Shown here: piece by piece, positions 35,760-43,361 of the stretch | Position numbering within the stretch: the stretch's first letter is position 1 | Layout: every line of letters begins with the position of its first letter | NCBI RefSeq assembly: GCF_014647675.1 | Contig: NZ_BMPQ01000001.1 | Location: 709,417 to 773,416, forward strand | DNA: 64,000 bases | Direction of reading: 5' to 3' | From: Streptomyces flaveus | Lineage (GTDB): Bacteria > Actinomycetota > Actinomycetes > Streptomycetales > Streptomycetaceae | The notes under the pieces: model-generated | Told to the model about the DNA's origin: nothing | Database searches by the model: none | Seen by the model: only the letters and a program-made list of their open reading frames with translations | Position numbers and translations under genes: made by a program

Positions 35760-37142
35760 TCACACCTTCGCGTAGCTGAGCTGCGACTTCGTCTCGGCGG
35801 CGGCGGTGGACTGGCTCTGTGCGGGTGCCTGGCTACGAAGGTATACGGCCCAGGTGACCACGAAGCAGACCGCGTAGAAGGCGAGGAAGCCCACGAAGGC
35901 ACCAGTACCCGATCCCACGCTCAGGAACGACTGCCGGAAGGCGAGGTTGATGCCGAGCCCGCCGAGCGCACCCACGGCCCCGATGAGCCCCATGGAGGCA
36001 CCAGAGAGCCGGCGCCCGTAGGAGGCGGCTTCCTCTCCCTCGAGGCCCATGGCGGCGGCCTTGGCCTGGAAGATGCCGGGGATCATCTTGTACGTCGAGC
36101 CGTTGCCGAGCCCCGTCAGGATGAACAGCGCGATGAACGCGGTGGTGAACAGGGCCAGCGACTTCGACATCGAGGCGGAGATGATGACGCCGGTCGCGGC
36201 GCCCATGCCGACGAAGTTCCACAGCGTGATCTTCGCCCCGCCGTACTTGTCCGCGAGCCAGCCGCCGAAGGGCCGGATCAGCGAGCCGAGCAGCGGGCCG
36301 ATGAAGGTGACGTACGCGGACTCCAGCGGCGTACGCCCGAACTGCGTCTGCAGGACGAGCCCGAACGCGAAGCTGTAGCCGATGAAGGATCCGAAGGTCC
36401 CGATGTAGAGGAAGGACATGATCCAGGTGTGCGCGTCCTTGACGGCCTCCTTGGCCGCGCCGGTGTCGTTCTTCACGGACGAGATGTTGTCCATGTAGAG
36501 GGCGCCGAGGACGGTGGCGATGATGATCAGCGGGATGTAGATCCCGAGCAGGACGCGGGGACCGCCACTGGCGCCGATGACGGCGAGACCGACCAACTGC
36601 ACCACGGGTACGCCGATGTTGCCGCCGCCGGCGTTCAGGCCGAGCGCCCACCCCTTCTTACGCAGCGGGAAGAAGGAGTTGATGTTGGTCATGGAGCTGG
36701 CGAAGTTACCGCCACCGACGCCGGCGAGCATGGCGCACGCCAGGAACGTACCGAAGGACGTCCCCGGCTCCATCACGATGAACGCCGCGATCGTCGGGAT
36801 GAGCAGCATGCTCGCCGAGACGATCGTCCAGTTCCGGCCACCGAAGAGGGCGACGGCGAAGGTGTAGGGGACGCGCACGATGGCGCCGACCAGGGTCGCC
36901 ATCGACACGATGAAGAACTTGTCGGCGGGGGTGAGCCCGTACTCCGGCCCCATGAAGAGCACCATCACCGACCACAGGGTCCAGATCGAGAACCCGATGT
37001 GCTCCGACAGCACGGAGAAGAACAGGTTCCGCCGGGCGACCTTCTCGCCGGTCTCGTTCCAGAAGGTCTCGTCCTCCGGATCCCAGTGCTCGATCCAGCG
37101 GCCTCCCCTGCTCGATGCGGGGGCTGTACTAGGGGCTGTCAT
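35760..37142 (-). CDS. narK: nitrate/nitrite transporter, NarK family
   Basis: 460 residues from ATG 37142 (GGAGG upstream). A 50-residue N-terminal segment (WDPEDETFWNETGEKVARRN) is common in actinobacterial NarK proteins. Twelve helices follow. Nitrate-nitrite porter signatures are visible as GVGGGNFASSMTNINSFFP and LGLNAGGGNIGVP. The membrane protein imports nitrate or exports nitrite for assimilation. The adjoining nnaR gene suggests nitrogen control. Confidence 0.92.
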   Translation of the reverse strand: MTAPSTAPASSRGGRWIEHWDPEDETFWNETGEKVARRNLFFSVLSEHIGFSIWTLWSVMVLFMGPEYGLTPADKFFIVSMATLVGAIVRVPYTFAVALFGGRNWTIVSASMLLIPTIAAFIVMEPGTSFGTFLACAMLAGVGGGNFASSMTNINSFFPLRKKGWALGLNAGGGNIGVPVVQLVGLAVIGASGGPRVLLGIYIPLIIIATVLGALYMDNISSVKNDTGAAKEAVKDAHTWIMSFLYIGTFGSFIGYSFAFGLVLQTQFGRTPLESAYVTFIGPLLGSLIRPFGGWLADKYGGAKITLWNFVGMGAATGVIISASMSKSLALFTTAFIALFILTGLGNGSTYKMIPGIFQAKAAAMGLEGEEAASYGRRLSGASMGLIGAVGALGGLGINLAFRQSFLSVGSGTGAFVGFLAFYAVCFVVTWAVYLRSQAPAQSQSTAAAETKSQLSYAKV

Positions 37143-37396
37143 GACGCCTCCACGGTTCCGGTGCTCAGGTGTCGTACGTGGGGTCCGTACGTGGGGTGAT
37201 GAGTCCCGAAGGTAGGGATGGCGCGTTTCCGGCCTGTGCCTGTGAGTGACCGCCCGGGAACGTTGCTCTCACGTGGGGGCGGGAGTGGCGGTGAGGTTGG
37301 GAGGGGGGACGGGGTGGGTTCGGGGTGCGCCGGGTGGGGTTCTTACGGTGCTGGGTGAGAGTACGTGGGTGGGTGCGGGCGGGTTCAGCACGTGAA

Positions 37397-37421
37397 ACGC
37401 CCCGCCTTGTGGGCGGGGCGT
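37397..37421 (-). terminator. terminator of the Q/G/P-rich membrane protein gene
   Basis: ACGCCCCGCC / GGCGGGGCGT, 10-bp stem with a 5-nt loop, directly beyond the stop codon at 37440. Confidence 0.75.
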
Positions 37422-37439
37422 CGGTTCGGTGGTGTCGGT

Positions 37440-38348
37440 TCAGCGCTGAGGGGGTTGGGGCTGGCCATAGGGGTTGTTGGGTTGGGGCTGGGCGTAGGGG
37501 CTGGGGGCCGGCTGGCCCGGCTGGGCGCCGTATGGTCCGGGGGCGGAGGCTGGCTGACCGCCGTACGGTCCGGGCGCGGGAGCGTGGGCCTGCGGAGCCG
37601 CGTACGGCTGCTGAGGTGCGTAGGGCTGCTGAGGCTGGCCCTGCTGCTGACCGTACGGCTGCCCTGGCTGAACGTACTGCTGCCCCTGCTGCTGGCCGGC
37701 GAACGGATTGCCCTGCCCCGCCTGCATGTGCTGCTGACCGCCGAACGGATTCGCGTGCCCCGGAAGCTGCGAGCCCGGAGGCAGATACCGCACCCTCCCC
37801 GTCTCATCCGCAACCTGCGCGAACCCGGCGGCCTGCAACCGCGCCGCGAACTTGGCGTTCCGCTTCCGCGTGACGACGAACCCGACACCCAGGATCGCCA
37901 GGAGGAGCACCCACGTCCCTATGACGAAGAACACCCCGTCCCCACTGGACCGCGCGACCCCGATGGCCATACCGACGGTGATCCCGATGGCCCCGAACCC
38001 CATCCGCTTCTCGGCACTCTTGCCGGTGAGGTCGAAGTTGATCCGAGCCTTGAGCAGCTCCAGCGCATCGGGCACGACGGGAGGCAGCGACTTCCCGTCG
38101 CCGGCTTGCGGATACTGGGCCCAGTTCTGCGCGGCCCGAGTCTGAGCCTGCGGACTGGGATCGGGCACGATCAGCATCTTCAGACCGTTGTTCCCAGCCT
38201 GCCGCACGTCGGCGTACTGATACCCGAACTGCTCCGCAACGAAGGCAAGCCGAGCAAGCTTCTTCACGGACGCCATGGCACTGGTGAGCTCAACGGGCTC
38301 CCCACTGGCCATGAGCCGAAACATCTTCTGCAACTGCCGCTGACTCAC
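37440..38348 (-). CDS. integral membrane protein with Gln/Gly/Pro-rich tail, unknown function
   Basis: 302 residues from a GTG (AAGGG upstream). Residues 1-115 are a soluble domain (MSQRQLQKMFRLMASGEPVE, LLKARINFDL). Two helices at about 116-135 and 140-160 form a hairpin (MGFGAIGITVGMAIGV; VFFVIGTWVLLLAILGVGFVV). The last 100 residues are low complexity with PYGQQQGQPQQPYAPQQPYA-like repeats. The family is common in Streptomyces but uncharacterised to my knowledge. A tandem repeat and a GCTAGC cluster lie upstream. Confidence 0.75.
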   Translation of the reverse strand: MSQRQLQKMFRLMASGEPVELTSAMASVKKLARLAFVAEQFGYQYADVRQAGNNGLKMLIVPDPSPQAQTRAAQNWAQYPQAGDGKSLPPVVPDALELLKARINFDLTGKSAEKRMGFGAIGITVGMAIGVARSSGDGVFFVIGTWVLLLAILGVGFVVTRKRNAKFAARLQAAGFAQVADETGRVRYLPPGSQLPGHANPFGGQQHMQAGQGNPFAGQQQGQQYVQPGQPYGQQQGQPQQPYAPQQPYAAPQAHAPAPGPYGGQPASAPGPYGAQPGQPAPSPYAQPQPNNPYGQPQPPQR

Positions 38349-38435
38349 GCCAACCCTTCCCCGTACCCATCAATGACCACCTGTTTGCACACGCACCCTA
38401 TCGGCCACGGGAGTTGGGGCACAGGGCGGCTGGGG

Positions 38436-38501
38436 GCCTGCACGGGGAGGCTTCCGAGCCTGCACGGGGAGGCCTCCGAGCCTGCGCAGGAAGGCTCACG
38501 C
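38436..38501. repeat. 22-bp tandem repeat, three units
   Basis: Units start at 38436, 38458 and 38480 (GCCTGCACGGGGAGGCTTCC begins unit 1). Unit 2 differs by one base; unit 3 is degenerate. It lies about 90-150 bp upstream of the Q-rich membrane protein start. Confidence 0.75.
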
Positions 38502-38510
38502 ACGTCGGTT

Positions 38511-38555
38511 CCGCTAGCCGGAATCCAGCTAGCCTAAATTCATTACGGCTAGCGG
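38511..38555. promoter_or_regulatory. inverted repeat with three GCTAGC motifs
   Basis: CCGCTAGCCG (38511-38520) pairs with CGGCTAGCGG (38546-38555) across 25 nt. A third GCTAGC sits between, so GCTAGC occurs at 38513, 38528 and 38548. It lies 30 bp past the ATPase gene stop and 160 bp upstream of the divergent membrane protein start. It could be a terminator or an operator cluster. Confidence 0.45.
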
Positions 38556-38584
38556 AGCAGCTGTGATCACTCGGCCACCGACTG

Positions 38585-39046
38585 CTACATCCCGCCCCCT
38601 CCCACCTCGAACCACAGCAACTTCCCGGCCCCGCGCCCGAGCAGCCCGTCACCGAGAGGCCAACCGCCCCACGAACTCGCGTACTCCTGCACGAGGAGCA
38701 GCCCGCGCCCACCTTCCGCGTCCGCCGGGGCGGGCAGGACGGACGGGACTCGGTCGCCGGGAGGCCTGTCGAAGGGCGCGGGGATGTGCGAGCTGCTGCC
38801 CCATACGCCGACCCGCAACCGCTCGTCATCCAGCGCGGTCAGCCGCAGGGAAGCGGGGCCTTTGGTGTGCCGGTAGGCGTTGGTGACCAATTCGGAGGTC
38901 AACAGCTCGGTGACGTCGAGGAGTTCGGACATTCCGTGCCCGTTGAGGACGGCCCGCACGGTCATACGTGCGACGCGTGCAGCGCGGGGGTCATGGGGCA
39001 GGCGAAGGGCGTACGACCAGGTGTCGGGCGGGGCTACGGTGACCAT
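38585..39046 (-). CDS. RsbW-like ATP-binding protein of a WhiJ-type module
   Basis: 153 residues from ATG 39046 (GGAGG upstream). It is a GHKL/HATPase fold: ELLTSELVTNAYRHTKGP is the N box with its Asn, and the later glycine-rich segment is DAEGGRGLLLVQEYASSWGG. There are no kinase phosphoacceptor domains. In Streptomyces, such proteins sit next to XRE/DUF5753 and DUF397 genes, and these modules influence development (whiJ, abaA loci). It is divergent from the XRE gene. Confidence 0.82.
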   Translation of the reverse strand: MVTVAPPDTWSYALRLPHDPRAARVARMTVRAVLNGHGMSELLDVTELLTSELVTNAYRHTKGPASLRLTALDDERLRVGVWGSSSHIPAPFDRPPGDRVPSVLPAPADAEGGRGLLLVQEYASSWGGWPLGDGLLGRGAGKLLWFEVGGGGM

Positions 39047-39186
39047 GAATGCCTCCGGGAAGAAGAGAAAGGGGACTTGAGCTCGCACAACTGCGGCGCC
39101 AGGCGGTGTCATTGCCAGGGATGTGGTGCGCTTCCGGCTTATAGGCGGGGGCAGTTGGCGGTACGGTCTTAAGCTAGCGCGAGATT

Positions 39187-39200
39187 GGAGATACATCTCC
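39187..39200. promoter_or_regulatory. palindromic operator in the divergent ATPase/XRE promoter
   Basis: GGAGAT-AC-ATCTCC, a perfect 14-bp palindrome, 77 bp upstream of the XRE start and 140 bp upstream of the ATPase start. It is a natural autoregulatory site for the XRE protein. This is inference. Confidence 0.5.
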
Positions 39201-39276
39201 CGCAACCGCGATATCCATCACCGATTACCTCGTGTGGGGGACCCCAGCGCCGCAACGCGGCCCGGAAGGAGGCGCC

Positions 39277-40128
39277 TTGCCACCCACCAGCACCCCGACT
39301 CTGCGCCAGAGGCGAATGGGCGCCGAGCTGCGCAAACTCCGCGAGCGAGCTGGCCTGACCGTCACCGGCGCCGCCGCACTGCTCAGCGTCAACCAGGGAC
39401 GCGTCAGCATGATCGAGACCGGCCGCAGCTCCCTCAGCGCCGACCGTGTCCGCGCCCTGGCACGTTCGTACGACTGCGCCGACGACCAACTCGTCGACGC
39501 CATCGCCTCGATGACCGGCCGACGTACCCGCGGCTGGTGGGAGGAGTACCGCGACACGCTCCCCTCCGACCTGCTGGACCTGGCCGAACTGGAGCACCAC
39601 GCGACCGCACTCCGCGTGGCCGTCACCATCCACATGCCCGGCCTGCTACAGACCACCGAGCACGCCCGAGCGGTGATGCGCGAAGCGGTTCCGCCGCTAC
39701 GGTCGTACGAGATCGAGCACCGCGTCTCGCACCGAGTGAAGCGCCAAGCCGTCCTCTTCGAGGCAACCCCGACCCCGTACACGGCCATCGTTCACGAGGC
39801 GGCGCTGTGTATGGGCTTCGGCGGCCCCGCGATCAGCCGAGGGCAACTCGGCTATCTGCTGGAGATGAGCGAGCAACCCACAATCACCATCCTGGTGATC
39901 CCCTTCGGGGAAGCGGGATTCCCGGCATCGGGCCAGCCCATCACCTGCGCCGTCGGCCCGGTGCCAGGACTCGACACGATCGTCCTGGACACAGACCACG
40001 GCTGCGAATTCCTCGACGCGGACGCACAGTTGGAGCGCTACCGCTCGGTGCTGGACCGCATGGAATCCCGGGCCCTCCCCGAGCCGAAGTCCCGAGACCT
40101 CATCCAGCGCATCGCAAAAGACCTCTGA
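39277..40128 (+). CDS. XRE-family regulator with DUF5753 domain (WhiJ-like)
   Basis: 283 residues from the TTG at 39277, which follows GGAAGGAGG; a GTG at 39232 in the same frame has no RBS. The HTH is at residues 14-60 (MGAELRKLRERAGLTVTGAA, NQGRVSMIETGR). DUF5753 begins RTRGWWEEYRDTLPSDLLDL and includes IHMPGLLQTTEHARAV and the later PTITILVIPF. Such proteins are numerous in Streptomyces and pair with DUF397 proteins. Confidence 0.88.
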   Translation: MPPTSTPTLRQRRMGAELRKLRERAGLTVTGAAALLSVNQGRVSMIETGRSSLSADRVRALARSYDCADDQLVDAIASMTGRRTRGWWEEYRDTLPSDLLDLAELEHHATALRVAVTIHMPGLLQTTEHARAVMREAVPPLRSYEIEHRVSHRVKRQAVLFEATPTPYTAIVHEAALCMGFGGPAISRGQLGYLLEMSEQPTITILVIPFGEAGFPASGQPITCAVGPVPGLDTIVLDTDHGCEFLDADAQLERYRSVLDRMESRALPEPKSRDLIQRIAKDL

Positions 40129-40138
40129 GGAGCCCCCC

Positions 40139-40333
40139 ATGCCCGAACTAACCTGGCAAAAGTCGTCGTACAGCGCCGAAGCAGCCAACTGCCTCTACGT
40201 CGCCGCTACTTCCTCCGGAACGATCCACCTCCGCGAAAGCGACGAACCCGAAGTCACCCTCATAACGACTGGTCCTCGCCTAGGCGAACTGATACGAACC
40301 CTAAAAACCCAACTATCCCCACGTGTTGCGTGA
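40139..40333 (+). CDS. DUF397 small protein (WhiJ/BldB partner type)
   Basis: 64 residues, with GAGGAG about 7 nt upstream and 10 bp after the XRE stop. The canonical DUF397 opening LTWQKSSYSAEAANCLYVA is present. In better-studied pairs the small protein acts with the upstream XRE regulator, possibly as an antitoxin-like antagonist. The terminator follows immediately. Confidence 0.85.
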   Translation: MPELTWQKSSYSAEAANCLYVAATSSGTIHLRESDEPEVTLITTGPRLGELIRTLKTQLSPRVA

Positions 40334-40338
40334 ACGAT

Positions 40339-40366
40339 TGAAGGGGTGGGGCCTCCCGCTCCTTCA
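40339..40366 (+). terminator. terminator of the XRE/DUF397 operon
   Basis: Imperfect stem TGAAGGGGTGGGG / TCCCGCTCCTTCA around 2 nt, starting 6 bp past the DUF397 stop. Confidence 0.55.
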
Positions 40367-40449
40367 TCGCATCAATCACCGACAGGCAAGGCGTGTCCTC
40401 GATGTCGAGCGGGGCGCCAGCGTCCGGCACCGGTGGGTGTGGCGCGAGA

Positions 40450-40479
40450 ATGTGACAGTCGGGCGGGAGAGTGTCACAT
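40450..40479. promoter_or_regulatory. ATGTGACA inverted repeat
   Basis: ATGTGACA and TGTCACAT separated by 14 nt, in the noncoding gap between convergent genes. TGTGA-N-TCACA half-sites resemble Crp/Fnr-family sites, but the spacing is too wide and no promoter is expected here. Function is unclear. Confidence 0.3.
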
Positions 40480-40577
40480 CCTCACGGGGAAGCCCTCAGG
40501 TCCGCTGGCGCGCCGGCTCCCCGCTCGCCTGCCATTCCTGAACCGGAATGACGCTATCCACTCTCGGCCCCGCCCGG

Positions 40578-40607
40578 CCAACCGTCCCCTCGGAGGGGGA
40601 CAGTTGG
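40578..40607 (-). terminator. terminator of the secreted-protein cassette
   Basis: CCAACCGTCCCC / GGGGACAGTTGG (one mismatch, 6-nt loop), 26 nt past the stop of the gene ending at 40633. Confidence 0.6.
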
Positions 40608-40632
40608 CTGCGGCATGGGTCCGTCACCGCGG

Positions 40633-41679
40633 TCAGCGATTGACGGCCTGGATCTCCTGCACGATCACGTCCTGCTCGGCACCGAACTCGCCGTCCGGCA
40701 GTGGCTGTTCCGCATCGACACCCGTGCCGACCCAGGAGATCTCCCACGTGACCGTGGCCGTGAGCGGGTACGAGCCGTCGCCCGAGGAGCGCAGGTACTT
40801 CACGCCGCAGGGAGGCGTCTCGTCGGCCTTGCCCTTGGCATACGGCTCGCCAATCCTGCCGTTGTTGATCTCGCACTCGCCGGAGGCGGGGTAGGTCTCC
40901 GCATCCTCGGTACCCGGGTCGATCTTCAGAGAGACCGGCACGGCGGTCGTGGTCGCCTCAATGTCCAGCACAGGAACGGACGCGGTGACCGAGACCGGCT
41001 TGAAGTCGGCACCATCCAGCCACGCCCAGGTCGGCAGATTGACCTTGGTCGTGCCCTCGGGCGCCAGCGTCACCTCGGTGCCGGGCACCTGGATCTCGGC
41101 GTACGCGAGCTGGGCGAGGATCTCGGGAGTGACGGCGTTCTCGATGTCGGCCGGCGGAGGGTCGCCCTCGTCCACCCAGAACGGGGGTTCCTCGCATTCG
41201 TTCCAGCCGGGCGGGTAGTCCTCGTCGACGTACGCGTCCCAGAAATAGCCCTCGCCGGTCTTGTCCTTGTTGAAGTCCTTGTACGGCTCGCCGTTGACGT
41301 ACCGGTTGCGCTGCTCACTGTCCCAGCCGCTGCCGGTCGACCCGGCTTCCCAGATCGGCTCCATCTGCTTCTGGAGCTGCTCCGGCGTGTACTTCGGGGC
41401 GTACCAGCAGGGGGGCGGGGTCCAGGACGTGGTGGAGGTGACTGGTCCGACCGAACCGCCGCTGCCGTTCTTCGAGCGGTCGAACACGACGCCGCCGGCC
41501 GTCGCCGAGAGCGTGCCGTCGTCACTGGCGTTGCCTTTCGGACCCGTAGTCCCAGGCGGGTTCTGGGTGCCCGGCAGCTCATCAGCATGCGCCGCTCCTG
41601 GAAACAAAAGAAGCGGTAGGAGCGTGCCGATGGAAGCCGCTGCCGAACCCATTGCCAACTTGTGTGTCACGGTTGGCAT
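40633..41679 (-). CDS. secreted protein of unknown function, cassette gene 2
   Basis: 348 residues from ATG 41679 (GGGGGAG upstream). The signal peptide runs to about residue 32 (GTLLPLLLFPGAAHA, likely cut after AHA). The mature part has an aromatic, acidic middle (PPPCWYAPKYTPEQLQKQME, GYFWDAYVDEDYPPGWNECE) and a beta-rich C-terminal half (LPTWAWLDGADFKPVSVTAS, YPLTATVTWEISWVGTG). I do not recognise a domain. It overlaps the upstream lipoprotein gene by 13 bp, so the products probably act together on the cell surface. Confidence 0.7.
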   Translation of the reverse strand: MPTVTHKLAMGSAAASIGTLLPLLLFPGAAHADELPGTQNPPGTTGPKGNASDDGTLSATAGGVVFDRSKNGSGGSVGPVTSTTSWTPPPCWYAPKYTPEQLQKQMEPIWEAGSTGSGWDSEQRNRYVNGEPYKDFNKDKTGEGYFWDAYVDEDYPPGWNECEEPPFWVDEGDPPPADIENAVTPEILAQLAYAEIQVPGTEVTLAPEGTTKVNLPTWAWLDGADFKPVSVTASVPVLDIEATTTAVPVSLKIDPGTEDAETYPASGECEINNGRIGEPYAKGKADETPPCGVKYLRSSGDGSYPLTATVTWEISWVGTGVDAEQPLPDGEFGAEQDVIVQEIQAVNR

Positions 41680-42326
41680 TTGTCACTCCCCCTCTGAGAC
41701 ACGATCTTCTGAATCACCCATACGCCCTTGTCGTTCCTCTTGAGCGACGTGTGGTAGATGACGTAGCTCTTTGCAGTGACCTTGGTCTTCTCGACCTTGT
41801 TTGTCTTGAGGTACTTGGCGTACGCCTTGCCCTGGTCCTCGCAGTAGCTGAAGGAAGCAGTCCCGTCGTCGTCGACGTTCAGGACTGGTTCGTAGAAGCG
41901 GTAGACGCCGGTGGTCCGAGCCTTCTGGTCCACGTAGTTCTGAATGAACTCCTGTGTCCCGAAAGCCGCCTCCCCCTCGTAGTAGAAGAGATACGCCTTG
42001 TCGAGCGCGTCCTGGTTGGCGATGGCCATGTCCACCGCCTTGATGGACTGCTCGGTGTCGGACAGGATCGCGTCCTTTTCCTTGTCGCCGGTCTTCGGCC
42101 ACTCGAACGTGTACTTAAGATCCGACGGCAGCTCGATCTTCGGCCGGCCTGCGGATTCCGTCGCGCTCGCGCTCGGTGACGCCGACTCCTCGCTGCCGGT
42201 ATCGGCACCCGCGATCTTGTCGTTGCCCTTGGAACTGTCGCTGTCGCCGCCGCCACAGGCGGACAGCGTCAAAGCCGCAGCGGCGGTCAGCGTGATCGCT
42301 GCGAGCAGAGTGGGGCGGCGGTTCAC
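41667..42326 (-). CDS. lipoprotein of unknown function, cassette gene 1
   Basis: 219 residues from the GTG at 42326 (GGGAG upstream); a longer frame upstream is noncoding-like. The lipobox LTLSAC gives a lipid-anchored protein. A Ser/Ala/Glu linker follows, then a 140-residue domain (EWPKTGDKEKDAILSDTEQS, FSYCEDQGKAYAKYLKTNKV, VWVIQKIVSQRGSDKCQP) with two cysteines that may form a disulfide. The shape recalls small NTF2-like or immunity-type secreted domains, but I cannot name a family. A truncated paralogue lies 270 bp upstream. Confidence 0.7.
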   Translation of the reverse strand: MNRRPTLLAAITLTAAAALTLSACGGGDSDSSKGNDKIAGADTGSEESASPSASATESAGRPKIELPSDLKYTFEWPKTGDKEKDAILSDTEQSIKAVDMAIANQDALDKAYLFYYEGEAAFGTQEFIQNYVDQKARTTGVYRFYEPVLNVDDDGTASFSYCEDQGKAYAKYLKTNKVEKTKVTAKSYVIYHTSLKRNDKGVWVIQKIVSQRGSDKCQP

Positions 42327-42595
42327 TGACGACTCCCGGTGGGGCGAGGGTTGACATGAGCGGAGTAACGCTATCGATGCGGCGGTGGTGACACCAGAGC
42401 GAATTACTTCGACGGCGGCGCCGTACGGGCTCCAAAGCGCCCATAAGCTCACCAAGTGACAGTCAGGAGGCTTCTATTGAGTGACCTCCGGAAAGCGGCG
42501 CCATCGCCGCCTTGGCCAGTGCAAACCGTCGGACGGCGTCATCCCCACCTGGCTCGGTCTTCAACGAAGCGGACACAGCTCAGTAACAGACAGCG

Positions 42596-42847
42596 TCAGG
42601 GCTGGCACTTCGCACTCCCCCTCTGCGAATCGAGCTTCTCGACCGCCCAGACGCCGTGGTCGTTCTTGCGCAACTGGAGGGCGTAGAACACATAACTGTT
42701 CTTGGTGACAGCCGTCTTGTTGACCTTCTTCGGCTTCAAGTACATGTCGTACGCCTTGGCTTGGTCCTCGCAGTACACAAGCGAGGCACTGCCGGCGTCA
42801 CTCACGTCGACGGTCGCGTTGTAGTAGCGAGAGGTACCGGTAGTGCG
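42596..42847 (-). pseudogene. 5'-truncated paralogue of the cassette lipoprotein
   Basis: The 83 codons beginning RTTGTSRYYNATV and ending SQRGSAKCQP align without gaps to the C-terminal 83 residues of the lipoprotein at 41667-42326 (shared YCEDQ-KAY, YLK-KKV-KT, GVW, SQRGS-KCQP). The first 136 or so codons, including signal peptide and lipobox, are missing. Similarity ends abruptly at 42847, about 60 bp from the end of the MerR gene, so a rearrangement that brought in the MerR/SDR pair probably removed the 5' half. Confidence 0.8.
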
Positions 42848-42907
42848 TGATCGCCCCAACCAAGACAGCGAGGTCAGATCGCTGATGAGACGTCTGGCCG
42901 ACCGCGC

Positions 42908-43285
42908 CTACGGGTGCGTGTCCGTGATCGCGATGACCTTGTCGAGGTGGTCCAGGGCGGCCTGCAGGTCGTCGATCTTGGCCTGGATGCGCTCGCGCTC
43001 GGCTCGCAGCATGGCTCGTTGCTCGGCGTCGGTGTGCCCGGCGTCCCAGCACGGCAGGAGTTCGGTGATCCTTCGGCTGGTGAGGCCGGCGGCGAACATC
43101 TGCTGGAAGAAGCGGACCAGGGGGATGGCGTCCTGCCGGTACAGGCGCTGGCCGGACGGGCTGCGCTCCGCGATGAGCAGCCCTTGCTGCTCGTAGTAGC
43201 GCACGGCGCGCACCGAGACGCCGGCACCCCGTGCCACCTCGCCGATGCGGATCAACCGCTCGGCCGCGGCCACTGTGACAGTCAT
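42908..43285 (-). CDS. MerR family transcriptional regulator
   Basis: 125 residues from ATG 43285 (AGAGGA 7 nt upstream). The HTH is RLIRIGEVARGAGVSVRAVRYYEQQGLL, with SGQRLYRQDAIPLVRFFQQM as wing and helix 3 region (quoted in part), then a dimerisation helix and the coiled coil AERERIQAKIDDLQAALDHL. The short C-terminus has no metal-binding cysteine pair, so a small organic effector is likely. It is divergent from the SDR gene with a MerR-type promoter between. Confidence 0.88.
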   Translation of the reverse strand: MTVTVAAAERLIRIGEVARGAGVSVRAVRYYEQQGLLIAERSPSGQRLYRQDAIPLVRFFQQMFAAGLTSRRITELLPCWDAGHTDAEQRAMLRAERERIQAKIDDLQAALDHLDKVIAITDTHP

Positions 43286-43322
43286 GGTGATTCCTCTCAC
43301 CCCTAGGCCTGACGACCAGCAC

Positions 43323-43354
43323 TTGCCTCTGACGCTAGCGTCAGGTTTTAGCGT
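43323..43354 (+). promoter_or_regulatory. MerR-type promoter/operator of the SDR gene
   Basis: A -35-like TTGCCT (43323-43328) and a -10-like TAGCGT (43349-43354) are separated by 20 bp, the elongated spacer typical of MerR-activated promoters. The spacer contains a perfect 16-bp palindrome, CTGACGCTAGCGTCAG (43329-43344). The -10 ends only 7 bp before the SDR ATG, so the mRNA would start at or within a base or two of the start codon. Confidence 0.7.
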
Positions 43355-43361
43355 ACCGGCC

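Noticed and set aside
37143..37330. GlnR box upstream of narK
   Set aside because: GTCAC and GGAAAC half-sites are present on the minus strand, but their spacing does not match the usual a-n6-b-n6 pattern. The 11-bp CGTACGTGGGG repeat there is also not a GlnR site.
40450..40479. Crp-type binding site
   Set aside because: TGTGACA/TGTCACA arms are 14 nt apart instead of about 6, and the site lies between convergent genes, so a promoter role is unlikely.
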